Assembly (NCBI GenBank): GCA_029218825.1
Contig: JAQXSC010000066.1
Coordinates: 1-42,621 of the forward strand
DNA from: Oscillospiraceae bacterium
GTDB taxonomy: Bacteria; Bacillota; Clostridia; Oscillospirales; Acutalibacteraceae
DNA length: 42,621 bases
Direction: 5' to 3'
Part shown: positions 18,216 through 26,756 of the stretch, one piece after another
Layout of the letters: the number at the start of each line of letters is the position of its first letter
Numbering within the stretch: position 1 is the first letter of the stretch
Notes under the pieces: generated by a model
What the model saw: the letters and a program-made list of their open reading frames with translations, nothing else
Told to the model about the DNA's origin: nothing
The model's database searches: none
Made by a program: the position numbers and the translations under genes

Positions 18216-19583
18216 ATGGAGAACAAAACTATTGCCGCCATTTCCACCGCACAGGGTCAAGGCGGAATAGGTGTAATAAGAATAAGCGGTGATAAGGCTA
18301 TTGAAATTGCAGACAGGGTTTTTGTATCTGTCAATAATAAAAAATTATGTGACTTAAAGGGTTATTCTGCCGCTTTCGGTCACGTTGTAAATAATAATGA
18401 AGTTATTGACGAGGCGGTTGCCCTTGTTTACAGAGCGCCGAAAAGTTACACAGGCGAAAATGTAGTAGAAATTTCCTGTCACGGCGGTATGTATATCACC
18501 AAAGAGGTTTTGCGTACAATTCTCTCTGCCGGTGCGGTTGTTGCCGATGCAGGTGAATTTACAAAAAGAGCATTTCTCAACGGCAAAATCGACTTAACCG
18601 AGGCTGAGGCGGTTATCGACATTATTTCCGCAAAAAGCAAAACTGCCGCAAGAACTGCCCTTTGCGCTAAAAACGGCGCACTTTGGAAAAGAATAGAAAA
18701 TTTGAAAAACAACCTTGTGTCAACTGCCGCCCATTTAAGCGCTTGGGCGGATTATCCGGAGGAGGATATTGCAGAGGTTGACGAAAACAGCCTTGCAGAT
18801 ACTTTTGAAAAAGCACTTGCTGATTTTGACAACCTTTTATCCACCTATGATGCAGGGCAGATAATAAAAGAAGGTATTGATACGGTAATTGCCGGAAAGC
18901 CCAATACAGGCAAAAGCACATTGATGAATTTACTTGCCGGTAAGGACAAGAGTATAGTTACCGATATTCCCGGTACAACAAGGGATATTATTGAAGAAAC
19001 TGTTTTGGTAAGAGATGTTGTGTTGAAATTAAGCGACACCGCCGGTATCCACGAAACAGGCGATAAAGTAGAAAAAATAGGAGTAGATATAGCCAAAAAC
19101 AGGCTGAAAAACTGCGGTCTTGTGTTGGCGGTATTTGACGGAAGTAAGGCTCTTGATGATGACGATATAAAACTTATTGAGGAAATAAAGGACACACAGG
19201 TTATCGGAATTATCAACAAAACCGATTTGAATGTTAATATTGATATTGATTACATTAAGAGTAAGATTGAAAATGTAGTAGAGATTTCTGCAAAGGACGG
19301 AAAAGGTTATGACGAACTTGCAGATTTAATCGAAAATACAGCAGGAACAGACAACTTCAATCCAAGCGACGGTATTCTTGCTAATGAACGTCAGAGAAAT
19401 GCCGTGGAAAGAGCGGAAAAATCATTAAAAGATGCAAAGGATGCCCTTGATATGGGAATGACTTTTGATGCGGTTACAGTTTCTTTGGAAGAGGCTATCG
19501 AAAATCTGCTTGAATTAACAGGCGAGAGAGTATCTGACGTTGTTGTAGATAATGTTTTCCACAATTTTTGTGTTGGTAAATAG
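18216..19583 (+). CDS. mnmE: tRNA modification GTPase MnmE
   Basis: A 455-residue protein with an N-terminal tetrahydrofolate-binding domain, a helical domain and an inserted Ras-like G domain (GKPNTGKST P-loop, DIPGTTRD, DTAG, NKTD). It ends in the conserved C-terminal motif FCVGK with the catalytic-site cysteine. With MnmG it installs the (carboxymethyl)aminomethyl group on wobble uridine 34 of certain tRNAs. The ribosome-binding site is AGGGTGATT, directly adjoining the right end of the MITE-like element. Confidence 0.97.
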   Translation: MENKTIAAISTAQGQGGIGVIRISGDKAIEIADRVFVSVNNKKLCDLKGYSAAFGHVVNNNEVIDEAVALVYRAPKSYTGENVVEISCHGGMYITKEVLRTILSAGAVVADAGEFTKRAFLNGKIDLTEAEAVIDIISAKSKTAARTALCAKNGALWKRIENLKNNLVSTAAHLSAWADYPEEDIAEVDENSLADTFEKALADFDNLLSTYDAGQIIKEGIDTVIAGKPNTGKSTLMNLLAGKDKSIVTDIPGTTRDIIEETVLVRDVVLKLSDTAGIHETGDKVEKIGVDIAKNRLKNCGLVLAVFDGSKALDDDDIKLIEEIKDTQVIGIINKTDLNVNIDIDYIKSKIENVVEISAKDGKGYDELADLIENTAGTDNFNPSDGILANERQRNAVERAEKSLKDAKDALDMGMTFDAVTVSLEEAIENLLELTGERVSDVVVDNVFHNFCVGK

Positions 19584-19592
19584 GGTGATTTA

Positions 19593-21458
19593 ATGAATTA
19601 TAGTGCCGGAAATTTTGATGTTGCGGTAATCGGTGCAGGTCACGCAGGAATAGAAGCAGGTCTTGCGGCTGCACGTTTAGGCTGCAAAACGGTAGTTTTT
19701 ACAATTAATATGGACGCAGTTGGCAACTGCCCCTGTAACCCCTCTATAGGCGGTACAGCCAAAGGCCACCTTGTGCGAGAGATTGACGCATTAGGCGGAG
19801 AAATGGGAAAAACTGCGGACAAGTGCTTTTTGCAAATGAGAATGTTGAACAGAGGTAAAGGACCTGCTGTTCACTCACTTCGCGCCCAAATTGACAGGCG
19901 AAAATACTCTGACGAGATGAAACACACTCTTGAATTACAGGAGAATTTGGAACTTCATCAGGCAGAGGTAACTGCCATTGAAAAAGCAGACGAGGGATAT
20001 ACTGTAATTACAAGAATGCAGGCGGAATATAAGGCAAAGACTGTTATTATCGCCACCGGTACATACTTAGGGGGACGAATTTTTGTAGGAGAGATTTCCT
20101 ATGACAGCGGTCCTGATGGTATTTTTCCTGCAAGTTTTTTGGGACAGAGCCTAAAGACTTTGGGTCTGCCTTTAAGACGTTTCAAAACAGGCACACCTGC
20201 AAGAGTTCTCAAAAGCAGTATAGATTTTTCCGACCTTGAAGTGCAGGAGGGCGACGAGGAAATCGTGCCTTTCTCCTATGATACGGAGGATTTAGGAGAG
20301 AACAAAGTTGTCTGTCACATCAGTTGGACAAATGATAAAACAAAGGAAATTATCCTTGACAATATTCACCGCTCCCCACTTTACGGCGGTGAAATTCAGG
20401 GTGTGGGCCCACGATACTGCCCAAGCCTTGAGGATAAAATTATGAGGTTTAAGGACAAGCCAAGACATCAACTTTTTATTGAACCTTGTGGTTTAAACAC
20501 AGAGGAAATGTACTTGCAGGGTATGAGTTCGTCTTTGCCTGAGGAAGTGCAACTTAAGTTTTACCATTCAATTAAAGGTTTGGAAAATGCAGTAATTATG
20601 CGCCCTGCTTATGCCATTGAGTACGATTGCGTTGACCCTACTGAAATGAACGCAACATTGGAATTTAAGAAATTCCCGGGACTGTACGGAGCAGGACAGT
20701 TTAACGGCAGTTCAGGTTACGAGGAAGCAGCCGCACAGGGATTGATTGCAGGAATAAATGCAGCGCTAAAGGTTAAAGGCAAAGAACCGCTGATTTTAGA
20801 CAGAGCAAGTTCATATATCGGTACGCTTATTGACGACCTTGTAACAAAGGGCGCAAACGAGCCTTACAGAATGATGACCTCACGAAGTGAATACAGACTT
20901 GTGTTAAGGCAGGATAACGCAGATGTTCGCCTGACGCCAATGGGCAGAGAAATCGGCTTGATTTCCGATAAGCGTTGGGAAAAATTCAATAAGAAACAAC
21001 AAATAAAAGCAGAGGAGTTAAAGCGAATTTCAAAGGTGGTTATCTCCCCTACCAAAGAGGTAAACCACATACTTGTTTCACGTGAAACATCGGAAATCAC
21101 CACAGGAGTTAAGTTGATAGATTTGTTAAGACGTCCGCAACTTGACTACAAAGCCCTCGCCCCTGTTGACACCACTCGCCCACAACTTGACAGCAATATT
21201 TTTGAACAGGTTGAAATTGAGGTTAAGTATGAGGGATATATTGAAAAGCAACTTAAACAAGTAGAACAAATGAAAAAGTTGGAGCGAAAACTCTTGCCCA
21301 CCGACTTTGACTACACACAATTAACAGGACTGCGACTTGAAGCACAGGAAAAGTTAAACAAAATCAAACCTCTAAATATAGGACAAGCCTCAAGAGTTTC
21401 AGGGGTTTCACCGGCGGATATTAACGTGCTGTTAATATGGCTGTCACAGAGAAAATAA
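19593..21458 (+). CDS. mnmG: tRNA uridine-5-carboxymethylaminomethyl modification enzyme MnmG
   Basis: A 621-residue FAD protein (GidA) that partners MnmE. The FAD-binding GAGHAGIEAG is at residues 14-23, and the family patterns GGTAKGHLVREIDALGG and GKGPAVHSLRAQIDR follow. It starts nine bases after the mnmE stop with a GGGTGA ribosome-binding site. A perfect parS sequence is embedded in frame at 21074-21089, where it encodes part of LVSRETSEI. Confidence 0.97.
   Translation: MNYSAGNFDVAVIGAGHAGIEAGLAAARLGCKTVVFTINMDAVGNCPCNPSIGGTAKGHLVREIDALGGEMGKTADKCFLQMRMLNRGKGPAVHSLRAQIDRRKYSDEMKHTLELQENLELHQAEVTAIEKADEGYTVITRMQAEYKAKTVIIATGTYLGGRIFVGEISYDSGPDGIFPASFLGQSLKTLGLPLRRFKTGTPARVLKSSIDFSDLEVQEGDEEIVPFSYDTEDLGENKVVCHISWTNDKTKEIILDNIHRSPLYGGEIQGVGPRYCPSLEDKIMRFKDKPRHQLFIEPCGLNTEEMYLQGMSSSLPEEVQLKFYHSIKGLENAVIMRPAYAIEYDCVDPTEMNATLEFKKFPGLYGAGQFNGSSGYEEAAAQGLIAGINAALKVKGKEPLILDRASSYIGTLIDDLVTKGANEPYRMMTSRSEYRLVLRQDNADVRLTPMGREIGLISDKRWEKFNKKQQIKAEELKRISKVVISPTKEVNHILVSRETSEITTGVKLIDLLRRPQLDYKALAPVDTTRPQLDSNIFEQVEIEVKYEGYIEKQLKQVEQMKKLERKLLPTDFDYTQLTGLRLEAQEKLNKIKPLNIGQASRVSGVSPADINVLLIWLSQRK
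21074..21089. promoter_or_regulatory. parS centromere site inside mnmG
   Basis: TGTTTCACGTGAAACA, a perfect 16-bp palindrome identical to the Firmicute parS consensus and the expected loading site for ParB. It lies about 6 kb from the dnaA start and 5.7 kb before parA. Confidence 0.93.
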
Positions 21459-21460
21459 TT

Positions 21461-22171
21461 ATGGATATTAAAAATTACCTTTCAGATGCACTTGAAAAAC
21501 TGAATATTGAAATCAGCCATACACAACTTTCACAGTTTGAGAGATACTTTAATTTGCTTGTGGAGTGGAACAGCAAGATAAACCTTACTCGAATCACCCA
21601 GCCTGAGGAAGTTGCCGTAAAGCATTTTGCCGATAGTCTTACTTTGCTGAAATATGTTGACGTAAAAACCAACGCAAGGCTTGTTGACGTTGGCACAGGT
21701 GCAGGTTTTCCGGGTATTCCTATAAAAATTATGCGACCTGACATTAACTTAACTTTGCTTGACAGTCTGAACAAGCGACTTGTTTTCCTTGAGGAAGTGT
21801 GCAATTCTATAGGAATTGACGCTGAATTTGTCCACACAAGAGCAGAACAGGGGGGCGCAGACGGTGATTTTCGAGAAAAATTTGACGTAGTAACTTCTCG
21901 TGCAGTGGCACGGCTGAACACATTGTCGGAGTATTGTATTCCCTATGTAAAAACAGGCGGTACTTTTGTGGCTATGAAAGGCCCTGAACTGCAAGAAGAG
22001 TTAAAAGAATCACAAAACGCAGTTAAGGTATTAGGCGGTGAAGTTGAAAATGTATGGGAATTTTCCCTGCCTGATGACAGCCGCCGCACTATTGTGGCAA
22101 TTAAAAAGATTAGCCATACCCCAAAGCAATACCCACGTCAGGGTACAAAAATTAAAAACAAACCCTTATAA
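21461..22171 (+). CDS. rsmG: 16S rRNA (guanine-N7) methyltransferase RsmG
   Basis: A 236-residue SAM-dependent methyltransferase (GidB) that methylates a guanine in the 530 loop of 16S rRNA. The SAM motif reads LVDVGTGAGFPGIPIKI, and WNSKINLT precedes it. An upstream ATG at 21437 would overlap mnmG. I prefer 21461 (MDIKNYL), three bases after the mnmG stop, because it matches the usual N-terminus of the family. It is followed by a terminator, closing the mnmE-mnmG-rsmG unit. Confidence 0.95.
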   Translation: MDIKNYLSDALEKLNIEISHTQLSQFERYFNLLVEWNSKINLTRITQPEEVAVKHFADSLTLLKYVDVKTNARLVDVGTGAGFPGIPIKIMRPDINLTLLDSLNKRLVFLEEVCNSIGIDAEFVHTRAEQGGADGDFREKFDVVTSRAVARLNTLSEYCIPYVKTGGTFVAMKGPELQEELKESQNAVKVLGGEVENVWEFSLPDDSRRTIVAIKKISHTPKQYPRQGTKIKNKPL

Positions 22172-22190
22172 CCGAGTGCATTCCACTCGG
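22172..22190 (+). terminator. Intrinsic terminator after rsmG
   Basis: CCGAGTG/CACTCGG stem with a five-base loop, followed by CTTTTTAC. Confidence 0.88.
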
Positions 22191-22333
22191 CTTTTTACTT
22201 TATAGGAAACTGCTCGAAAATGGTCGGGCAAAAAAATTATAAATATCGATTTTTCTTCTCGAAATGGGTGTTGAGATACTCGACTTTTTTAACTAAAATA
22301 ATACTTACCAATTATATAATTCTAAAATAGAAT

Positions 22334-22362
22334 TAATTATAAAATGTTTTGTTTTATAATTA
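22334..22362. promoter_or_regulatory. Perfect inverted repeat before the activase gene
   Basis: TAATTATAAAA and TTTTATAATTA, 11 bp each, separated by TGTTTTG. The right arm contains a TATAAT hexamer (22355-22360) about 34 bp before the gene, so the repeat could be an operator over the promoter. No convincing -35 is seen. Confidence 0.5.
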
Positions 22363-22393
22363 TATGAATATGTATTAATAAGGAGGCAATTTT

Positions 22394-25300
22394 ATGAGGT
22401 TAGGTCTTGACATAGGCTCTACTACAATAAAATGCGTTGTTCTCGATGAGGGGAACAAATTAATATATAGCACATATCAGCGTCATTACTCACAGATTAC
22501 CGAAAAAATCGGCGAAATACTGTCTGTTGTACGAAAAGAAGTGCCAAACGTTGAATCCGCACTTTGTGCAATCAGCGGAAGTGCAGGTATGGGTGTAGCG
22601 GAAAGTTGTAACCTGACCTTTGCACAGGAGGTTTATGCAACACGAGTGGCTGCAAATACCTTTATTCCGGGAACTGACGTTATTATAGAACTTGGCGGCG
22701 AGGACGCAAAAATCCTATTTTTGTCCAACGGACTTGAGGTAAGAATGAACGGTACCTGTGCAGGAGGTACAGGCGCATTTATCGACCAAATGGCGACACT
22801 TCTCAACGTACCGCTTGAGGAAATGGACGACCTTGCAAAGCAATATGAAAAAACCTACACTATTGCGTCACGTTGCGGTGTGTTTGCAAAAACAGATATC
22901 CAGCCTTTGCTTAACCAAGGCGCAAGAAAAGCGGATATTGCACGTAGCATTTTCAATGCGGTTGTTTCCCAGACTGTTGCAGGACTTGCACAGGGCAGAG
23001 AGATTGAGGGAAAAATCGTATATCTTGGAGGCCCATTAACATTTATGAGCCAACTTAGGGAAAGTTTTGACGAAACCCTTAATACAAAGGGTATTTGTCC
23101 TGAAAATTCCCTATATTATGTTGCCTGCGGTGCGGCTTTGTGCGCAGACAAAACCATAGACTTTGATGAAGTTATTTCAAAGGTTAAAAACTACAAAGGC
23201 TCAGGCAACTTTGCTTTTAATCCGCCTTTGTTTGAGAGCAAAGAGGACTACGAAAAATTCGTAGAACGTCATAACAAAGCCTATGTAAAAACAGGAGATT
23301 TAAAAGATTACAAGGGCAAAGCCTATATTGGTATGGATTCAGGCTCAACTACGGTTAAGGCGGTAGTTTTGTCCGATAAATGCGAACTTCTCTATTCAAA
23401 ATATATGCCCTCAAAGGGCAACCCTGTTGAACTTATCAAAAGTTTTCTACAGGAAATTTACGAAATCAACCCTGATATTCAGGTTGTATCCTCTGCGGTA
23501 ACAGGCTACGGCGAGGATATTATAAAGAATGCCTTTTCCGTTGATTACGGAATTGTTGAAACAGTTGCCCACTTTACTGCGGCAAAACATTTTATGCCTG
23601 ACGTTGAATTTGTTATCGACATCGGCGGTCAGGATATTAAGTGCTTTAAAATCCACAACGGCGCAATAGATAACATCTTCTTAAACGAAGCCTGTTCTTC
23701 AGGTTGCGGAAGTTTCCTACAGACCTTTGCCAACGCCTTGGGATATTCCATTGAGGAGTTTGCAGAAAAAGGATTGTTTGCAAAACAGCCTGTAGATTTA
23801 GGCTCACGTTGTACTGTGTTTATGAATTCCTCTGTAAAACAGGCGCAAAAAGACGGCGCAACCATTGAGGATATTTCAGCAGGACTTTCCCTATCCGTTG
23901 TAAAGAACGCTTTATATAAGGTTATCCGTGCGGCAAATCCTGACGAACTGGGCAAAAAAGTTGTTGTTCAGGGCGGTACTTTCCTTAACAATGCGGTACT
24001 TCGTGCATTTGAACAGGAAATGGGAGTTGAAGTTGTACGCAGTAATATTGCAGGACTTATGGGGGCATACGGTGCGGCTCTTTACTCTATGGAAAAAAGC
24101 AAGGGCAAAGAGGAAAAGTCAACTATTGCAACAAAAGAGGACTTAACAAACTTTACCCACCATATAAAGGTTGCCAACTGCGGTATGTGTAACAACAACT
24201 GCCGTTTGACCATAAACACCTTTGCCAACGGTAAGAAGTTTATTGCCGGCAACAGGTGTGAACGTCCTATAACAAAGAAAGCCCCTGTAAACGACAGAAA
24301 TATTTTCTCCTATAAATTGGAATTGCTTAATTCCTATGAGCCTGTCGAGGGCAAACGTGGTACAATCGGTATTCCAATGGGACTTAATATGTTTGAACTG
24401 TTCCCGTTCTGGTGGCGATTCTTTACGGATTTAGGCTTTAAGGTTGTTCATTCACCTTTCTCAAACCGCAAGATTTACCAAAAGGGACAGCAAACTATCC
24501 CCAGCGACACAATCTGTTTCCCTGCAAAGTTGATGCACGGCCACGTGCAAAGCCTTATTGACAGCGGTGTTGACACAATTTTCTACCCTTGTATGTCCTA
24601 TAATCTTGACGAGGGTTTAGGCGACAACCACTACAACTGTCCGGTAGTTGCCTACTATCCTGAGGTTATCAAGAACAATATGAAAAGCGTAAGGAATATC
24701 ACATTCCTAAAGCCTTATCTGGGAATACACAGACCAAAGGATTTCCCAAAGAAAGCCTTGGAAAATTTACAGCCTTATTTTGAGGATTTAACGCTGAAAG
24801 AGGTTAAATCGGCGGCAAAGGCGGCATATAAAGAATACGACAACTACTTTGCAAAGTTAAGAAAACGCGGTGACGAGATTATCGCTCAGGCTGAAAAGGA
24901 CGGCAGAGAAATAATCGTACTGTCAGGCAGACCCTACCACGTTGACCCTGAAATTAACCACGGAATTGATAAACTTATTTCAGGCTTTGACGTTAGTATT
25001 GTAAGCGAAGATGTTGTAAGTTGCAGAGTGGAGAAATTCAGCACAAACGTGCTTAATCAGTGGACGTACCATTCAAGACTTTATGCGGCTGCCAAGTACA
25101 TAAGCACTCGCAAGGATATGGATTTAATTCAACTTGTGTCATTCGGATGCGGTGTTGACGCTATTACAACCGACGAAGTGCGAGAAATTTTAGAGAAAAA
25201 CGGAAAGATTTACACCCAGATTAAAATTGACGAGATTACTAATCTCGGCGCAGTAAAAATCCGTATTCGCAGTCTGTTGTCTGCAATCGGCAGAGAGTAA
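22394..25300 (+). CDS. Double-domain 2-hydroxyacyl-CoA dehydratase activase
   Basis: A 968-residue protein with two ASKHA-type ATPase domains of the BadF/BcrA/HgdC family (about 1-255, starting LGLDIGSTTIK, and 310-570, starting IGMDSGSTTVK), then a DUF2229-like region (about 590-960). HgdC-type activases use ATP to push an electron into a dehydratase; a [4Fe-4S] cluster is held by two cysteines from each subunit. Here the equivalent cysteines are kept in both halves (Cys122 and Cys161; Cys434 and Cys473), so one chain could form the whole site. Four further cysteines (596, 599, 603, 622) may bind another cluster. The ribosome-binding site AAGGAGG is strong. It is paired with the gene at 25319. 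The substrate is unknown. Confidence 0.85.
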   Translation: MRLGLDIGSTTIKCVVLDEGNKLIYSTYQRHYSQITEKIGEILSVVRKEVPNVESALCAISGSAGMGVAESCNLTFAQEVYATRVAANTFIPGTDVIIELGGEDAKILFLSNGLEVRMNGTCAGGTGAFIDQMATLLNVPLEEMDDLAKQYEKTYTIASRCGVFAKTDIQPLLNQGARKADIARSIFNAVVSQTVAGLAQGREIEGKIVYLGGPLTFMSQLRESFDETLNTKGICPENSLYYVACGAALCADKTIDFDEVISKVKNYKGSGNFAFNPPLFESKEDYEKFVERHNKAYVKTGDLKDYKGKAYIGMDSGSTTVKAVVLSDKCELLYSKYMPSKGNPVELIKSFLQEIYEINPDIQVVSSAVTGYGEDIIKNAFSVDYGIVETVAHFTAAKHFMPDVEFVIDIGGQDIKCFKIHNGAIDNIFLNEACSSGCGSFLQTFANALGYSIEEFAEKGLFAKQPVDLGSRCTVFMNSSVKQAQKDGATIEDISAGLSLSVVKNALYKVIRAANPDELGKKVVVQGGTFLNNAVLRAFEQEMGVEVVRSNIAGLMGAYGAALYSMEKSKGKEEKSTIATKEDLTNFTHHIKVANCGMCNNNCRLTINTFANGKKFIAGNRCERPITKKAPVNDRNIFSYKLELLNSYEPVEGKRGTIGIPMGLNMFELFPFWWRFFTDLGFKVVHSPFSNRKIYQKGQQTIPSDTICFPAKLMHGHVQSLIDSGVDTIFYPCMSYNLDEGLGDNHYNCPVVAYYPEVIKNNMKSVRNITFLKPYLGIHRPKDFPKKALENLQPYFEDLTLKEVKSAAKAAYKEYDNYFAKLRKRGDEIIAQAEKDGREIIVLSGRPYHVDPEINHGIDKLISGFDVSIVSEDVVSCRVEKFSTNVLNQWTYHSRLYAAAKYISTRKDMDLIQLVSFGCGVDAITTDEVREILEKNGKIYTQIKIDEITNLGAVKIRIRSLLSAIGRE

Positions 25301-25318
25301 ATTAAAGGAGGTTATGTT

Positions 25319-26584
25319 TTGGCTGAATTAAAGTACGATAAAAACGGACGACTTCTTTTTACAAAGGAAATGAAGGAGGAGGGCTATACAATTCTTGCTC
25401 CGGCTATGTCCCCTACTCATTTTGATATAATTAAAAACGTGTTCATCCACGCAGGATATAATATGGAACTTTTGGATATGTGCGGTCCTGAGGTTGCGCA
25501 AACAGGGTTGAAGTATGTGCATAACGATACCTGTTATCCGGCTTTGCTTGTTATCGGTCAGTTTATATACGCACTGCAATCAGGCGACTATGACGTAAAC
25601 AAGGTTGCATTGATGATTACACAAACAGGCGGCGGTTGCCGAGCAAGTAACTATATATTCCTTTTGAGAAAGGCATTAAAAAGGGCAGGTTTTCCGCAAG
25701 TTCCCGTAATTTCCCTGTCAATGGGAATGGAGAGCAACCCGGGATTCAGCCTTACAATTCCCCTTATAAGACGTTTCCTTGCAGGTCTTGTTTACGGCGA
25801 TGTGCTGATGCTTTTGCGCAATCAGATTATGCCGTACGAGGTAAACAAAGGCGACTGCAAAAAGGTAATTGACAAGTGGACTGATAAACTCACCGCCGAC
25901 TTTGCAAAGGGCGAAAGTTACAGACGAAAAGAAATGAATCTGTATATCGACCAAATCTGCAAAGATTTTTCAGAAGTTAAGATTAACAAAACCCCAAAGG
26001 TAAAGGTGGGTATTGTAGGCGAGATTTACGTAAAATACGCTCGTCTTGCCAATAATGACCTTGAAAAATTCCTTGCCGAGCAGGATTGCGAGGTAAACGT
26101 TCCGGGTATTTTAGGTTTTGCCCTCTTTAAAGTTGATAACAGAATCGAGGACATAAAACTCTACGGCGGAAGTCGGCTAAAGTATAAATTCTGCAAGGTG
26201 CTTTACAATTACCTTGAGGACCTTGAAAAGATTATTATAGAGCATACCGTAAAGTACGGCTTTACCCCACCGGGCAAATACACCCACATTAAAGAACTTG
26301 TAAAACCTGTTATCGGCTACGGCTCAAAAATGGGCGAAGGTTGGCTGTTGACTGCGGAAATGCTTGAACTTGCGGAAACAGGATATGAAAATATCGTCTG
26401 TACCCAGCCTTTCGGTTGTCTGCCAAACCACATTAACGGCAAAGGCGCAATCAGAAAGATTAAGGAAATTAACCCAAAGGCGAATATTGTTACAATCGAC
26501 TATGACCCCGGCGCACCAAAGGTAAACCAGGAAAACCGCATTAAACTGATGCTTGCAGTAGCAAGAGAAGAACTTGATAGATAA
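25319..26584 (+). CDS. 2-hydroxyacyl-CoA dehydratase-like protein, partner of the activase
   Basis: A 421-residue protein resembling the HgdA/HgdB dehydratase subunits and the DUF2229 region of its neighbour. Conserved-looking cysteines (55, 72, 107, 361, 367) occur in motifs such as TQTGGGCRASNY and CTQPFGCLPNH, consistent with Fe-S ligation but not proven. Translation starts at a TTG (25319) with AAAGGAGG seven bases upstream. An ATG at 25314 is out of frame and runs into a stop after five codons, so it is a decoy. The 18-bp gap to the activase and the shared terminator show a two-gene operon. It may be the electron-accepting enzyme served by the activase; no substrate can be named. Confidence 0.75.
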   Translation: MAELKYDKNGRLLFTKEMKEEGYTILAPAMSPTHFDIIKNVFIHAGYNMELLDMCGPEVAQTGLKYVHNDTCYPALLVIGQFIYALQSGDYDVNKVALMITQTGGGCRASNYIFLLRKALKRAGFPQVPVISLSMGMESNPGFSLTIPLIRRFLAGLVYGDVLMLLRNQIMPYEVNKGDCKKVIDKWTDKLTADFAKGESYRRKEMNLYIDQICKDFSEVKINKTPKVKVGIVGEIYVKYARLANNDLEKFLAEQDCEVNVPGILGFALFKVDNRIEDIKLYGGSRLKYKFCKVLYNYLEDLEKIIIEHTVKYGFTPPGKYTHIKELVKPVIGYGSKMGEGWLLTAEMLELAETGYENIVCTQPFGCLPNHINGKGAIRKIKEINPKANIVTIDYDPGAPKVNQENRIKLMLAVAREELDR

Positions 26585-26586
26585 AT

Positions 26587-26613
26587 AAAACCGCCTTTAT
26601 CAAAGGCGGTTTT
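26587..26613 (+). terminator. Intrinsic terminator after the activase operon
   Basis: Perfect 12-bp stem AAAACCGCCTTT/AAAGGCGGTTTT with loop ATC. Confidence 0.93.
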
Positions 26614-26615
26614 AT

Positions 26616-26627
26616 TAATGGAAAATT
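26616..26627. repeat. MITE-like end fragment
   Basis: TAATGGAAAATT, the left-end sequence of the 18004-18199 element, directly after a terminator as in the full copy. Short, so chance is possible. Confidence 0.4.
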
Positions 26628-26633
26628 TAAAAC

Positions 26634-26647
26634 GTTTCACGTGAAAC
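26634..26647. promoter_or_regulatory. parS centromere site upstream of parA
   Basis: GTTTCACGTGAAAC, the 14-bp core of the parS palindrome (outer bases C and A), about 110 bp before parA. ParB bound here could also affect parAB transcription. Two TATAAT hexamers (26700-26705 and 26711-26716) follow, without a convincing -35. Confidence 0.88.
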
Positions 26648-26756
26648 ATAATAAACATAATTAACAGAATATTATGCAAGAAAATACTTTTATTTCTATT
26701 ATAATTATGATATAATTTCTGTATATCTACAAAATTTAAGCATGAAAGGTGATTTT

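Noticed and set aside
22200..22290. Degenerate MITE copy after rsmG (GTCGGGCA and TACTCGAC occur in the same order as in the full copy)
   Set aside because: Only two eight-base matches with different spacing; too little to claim a copy.
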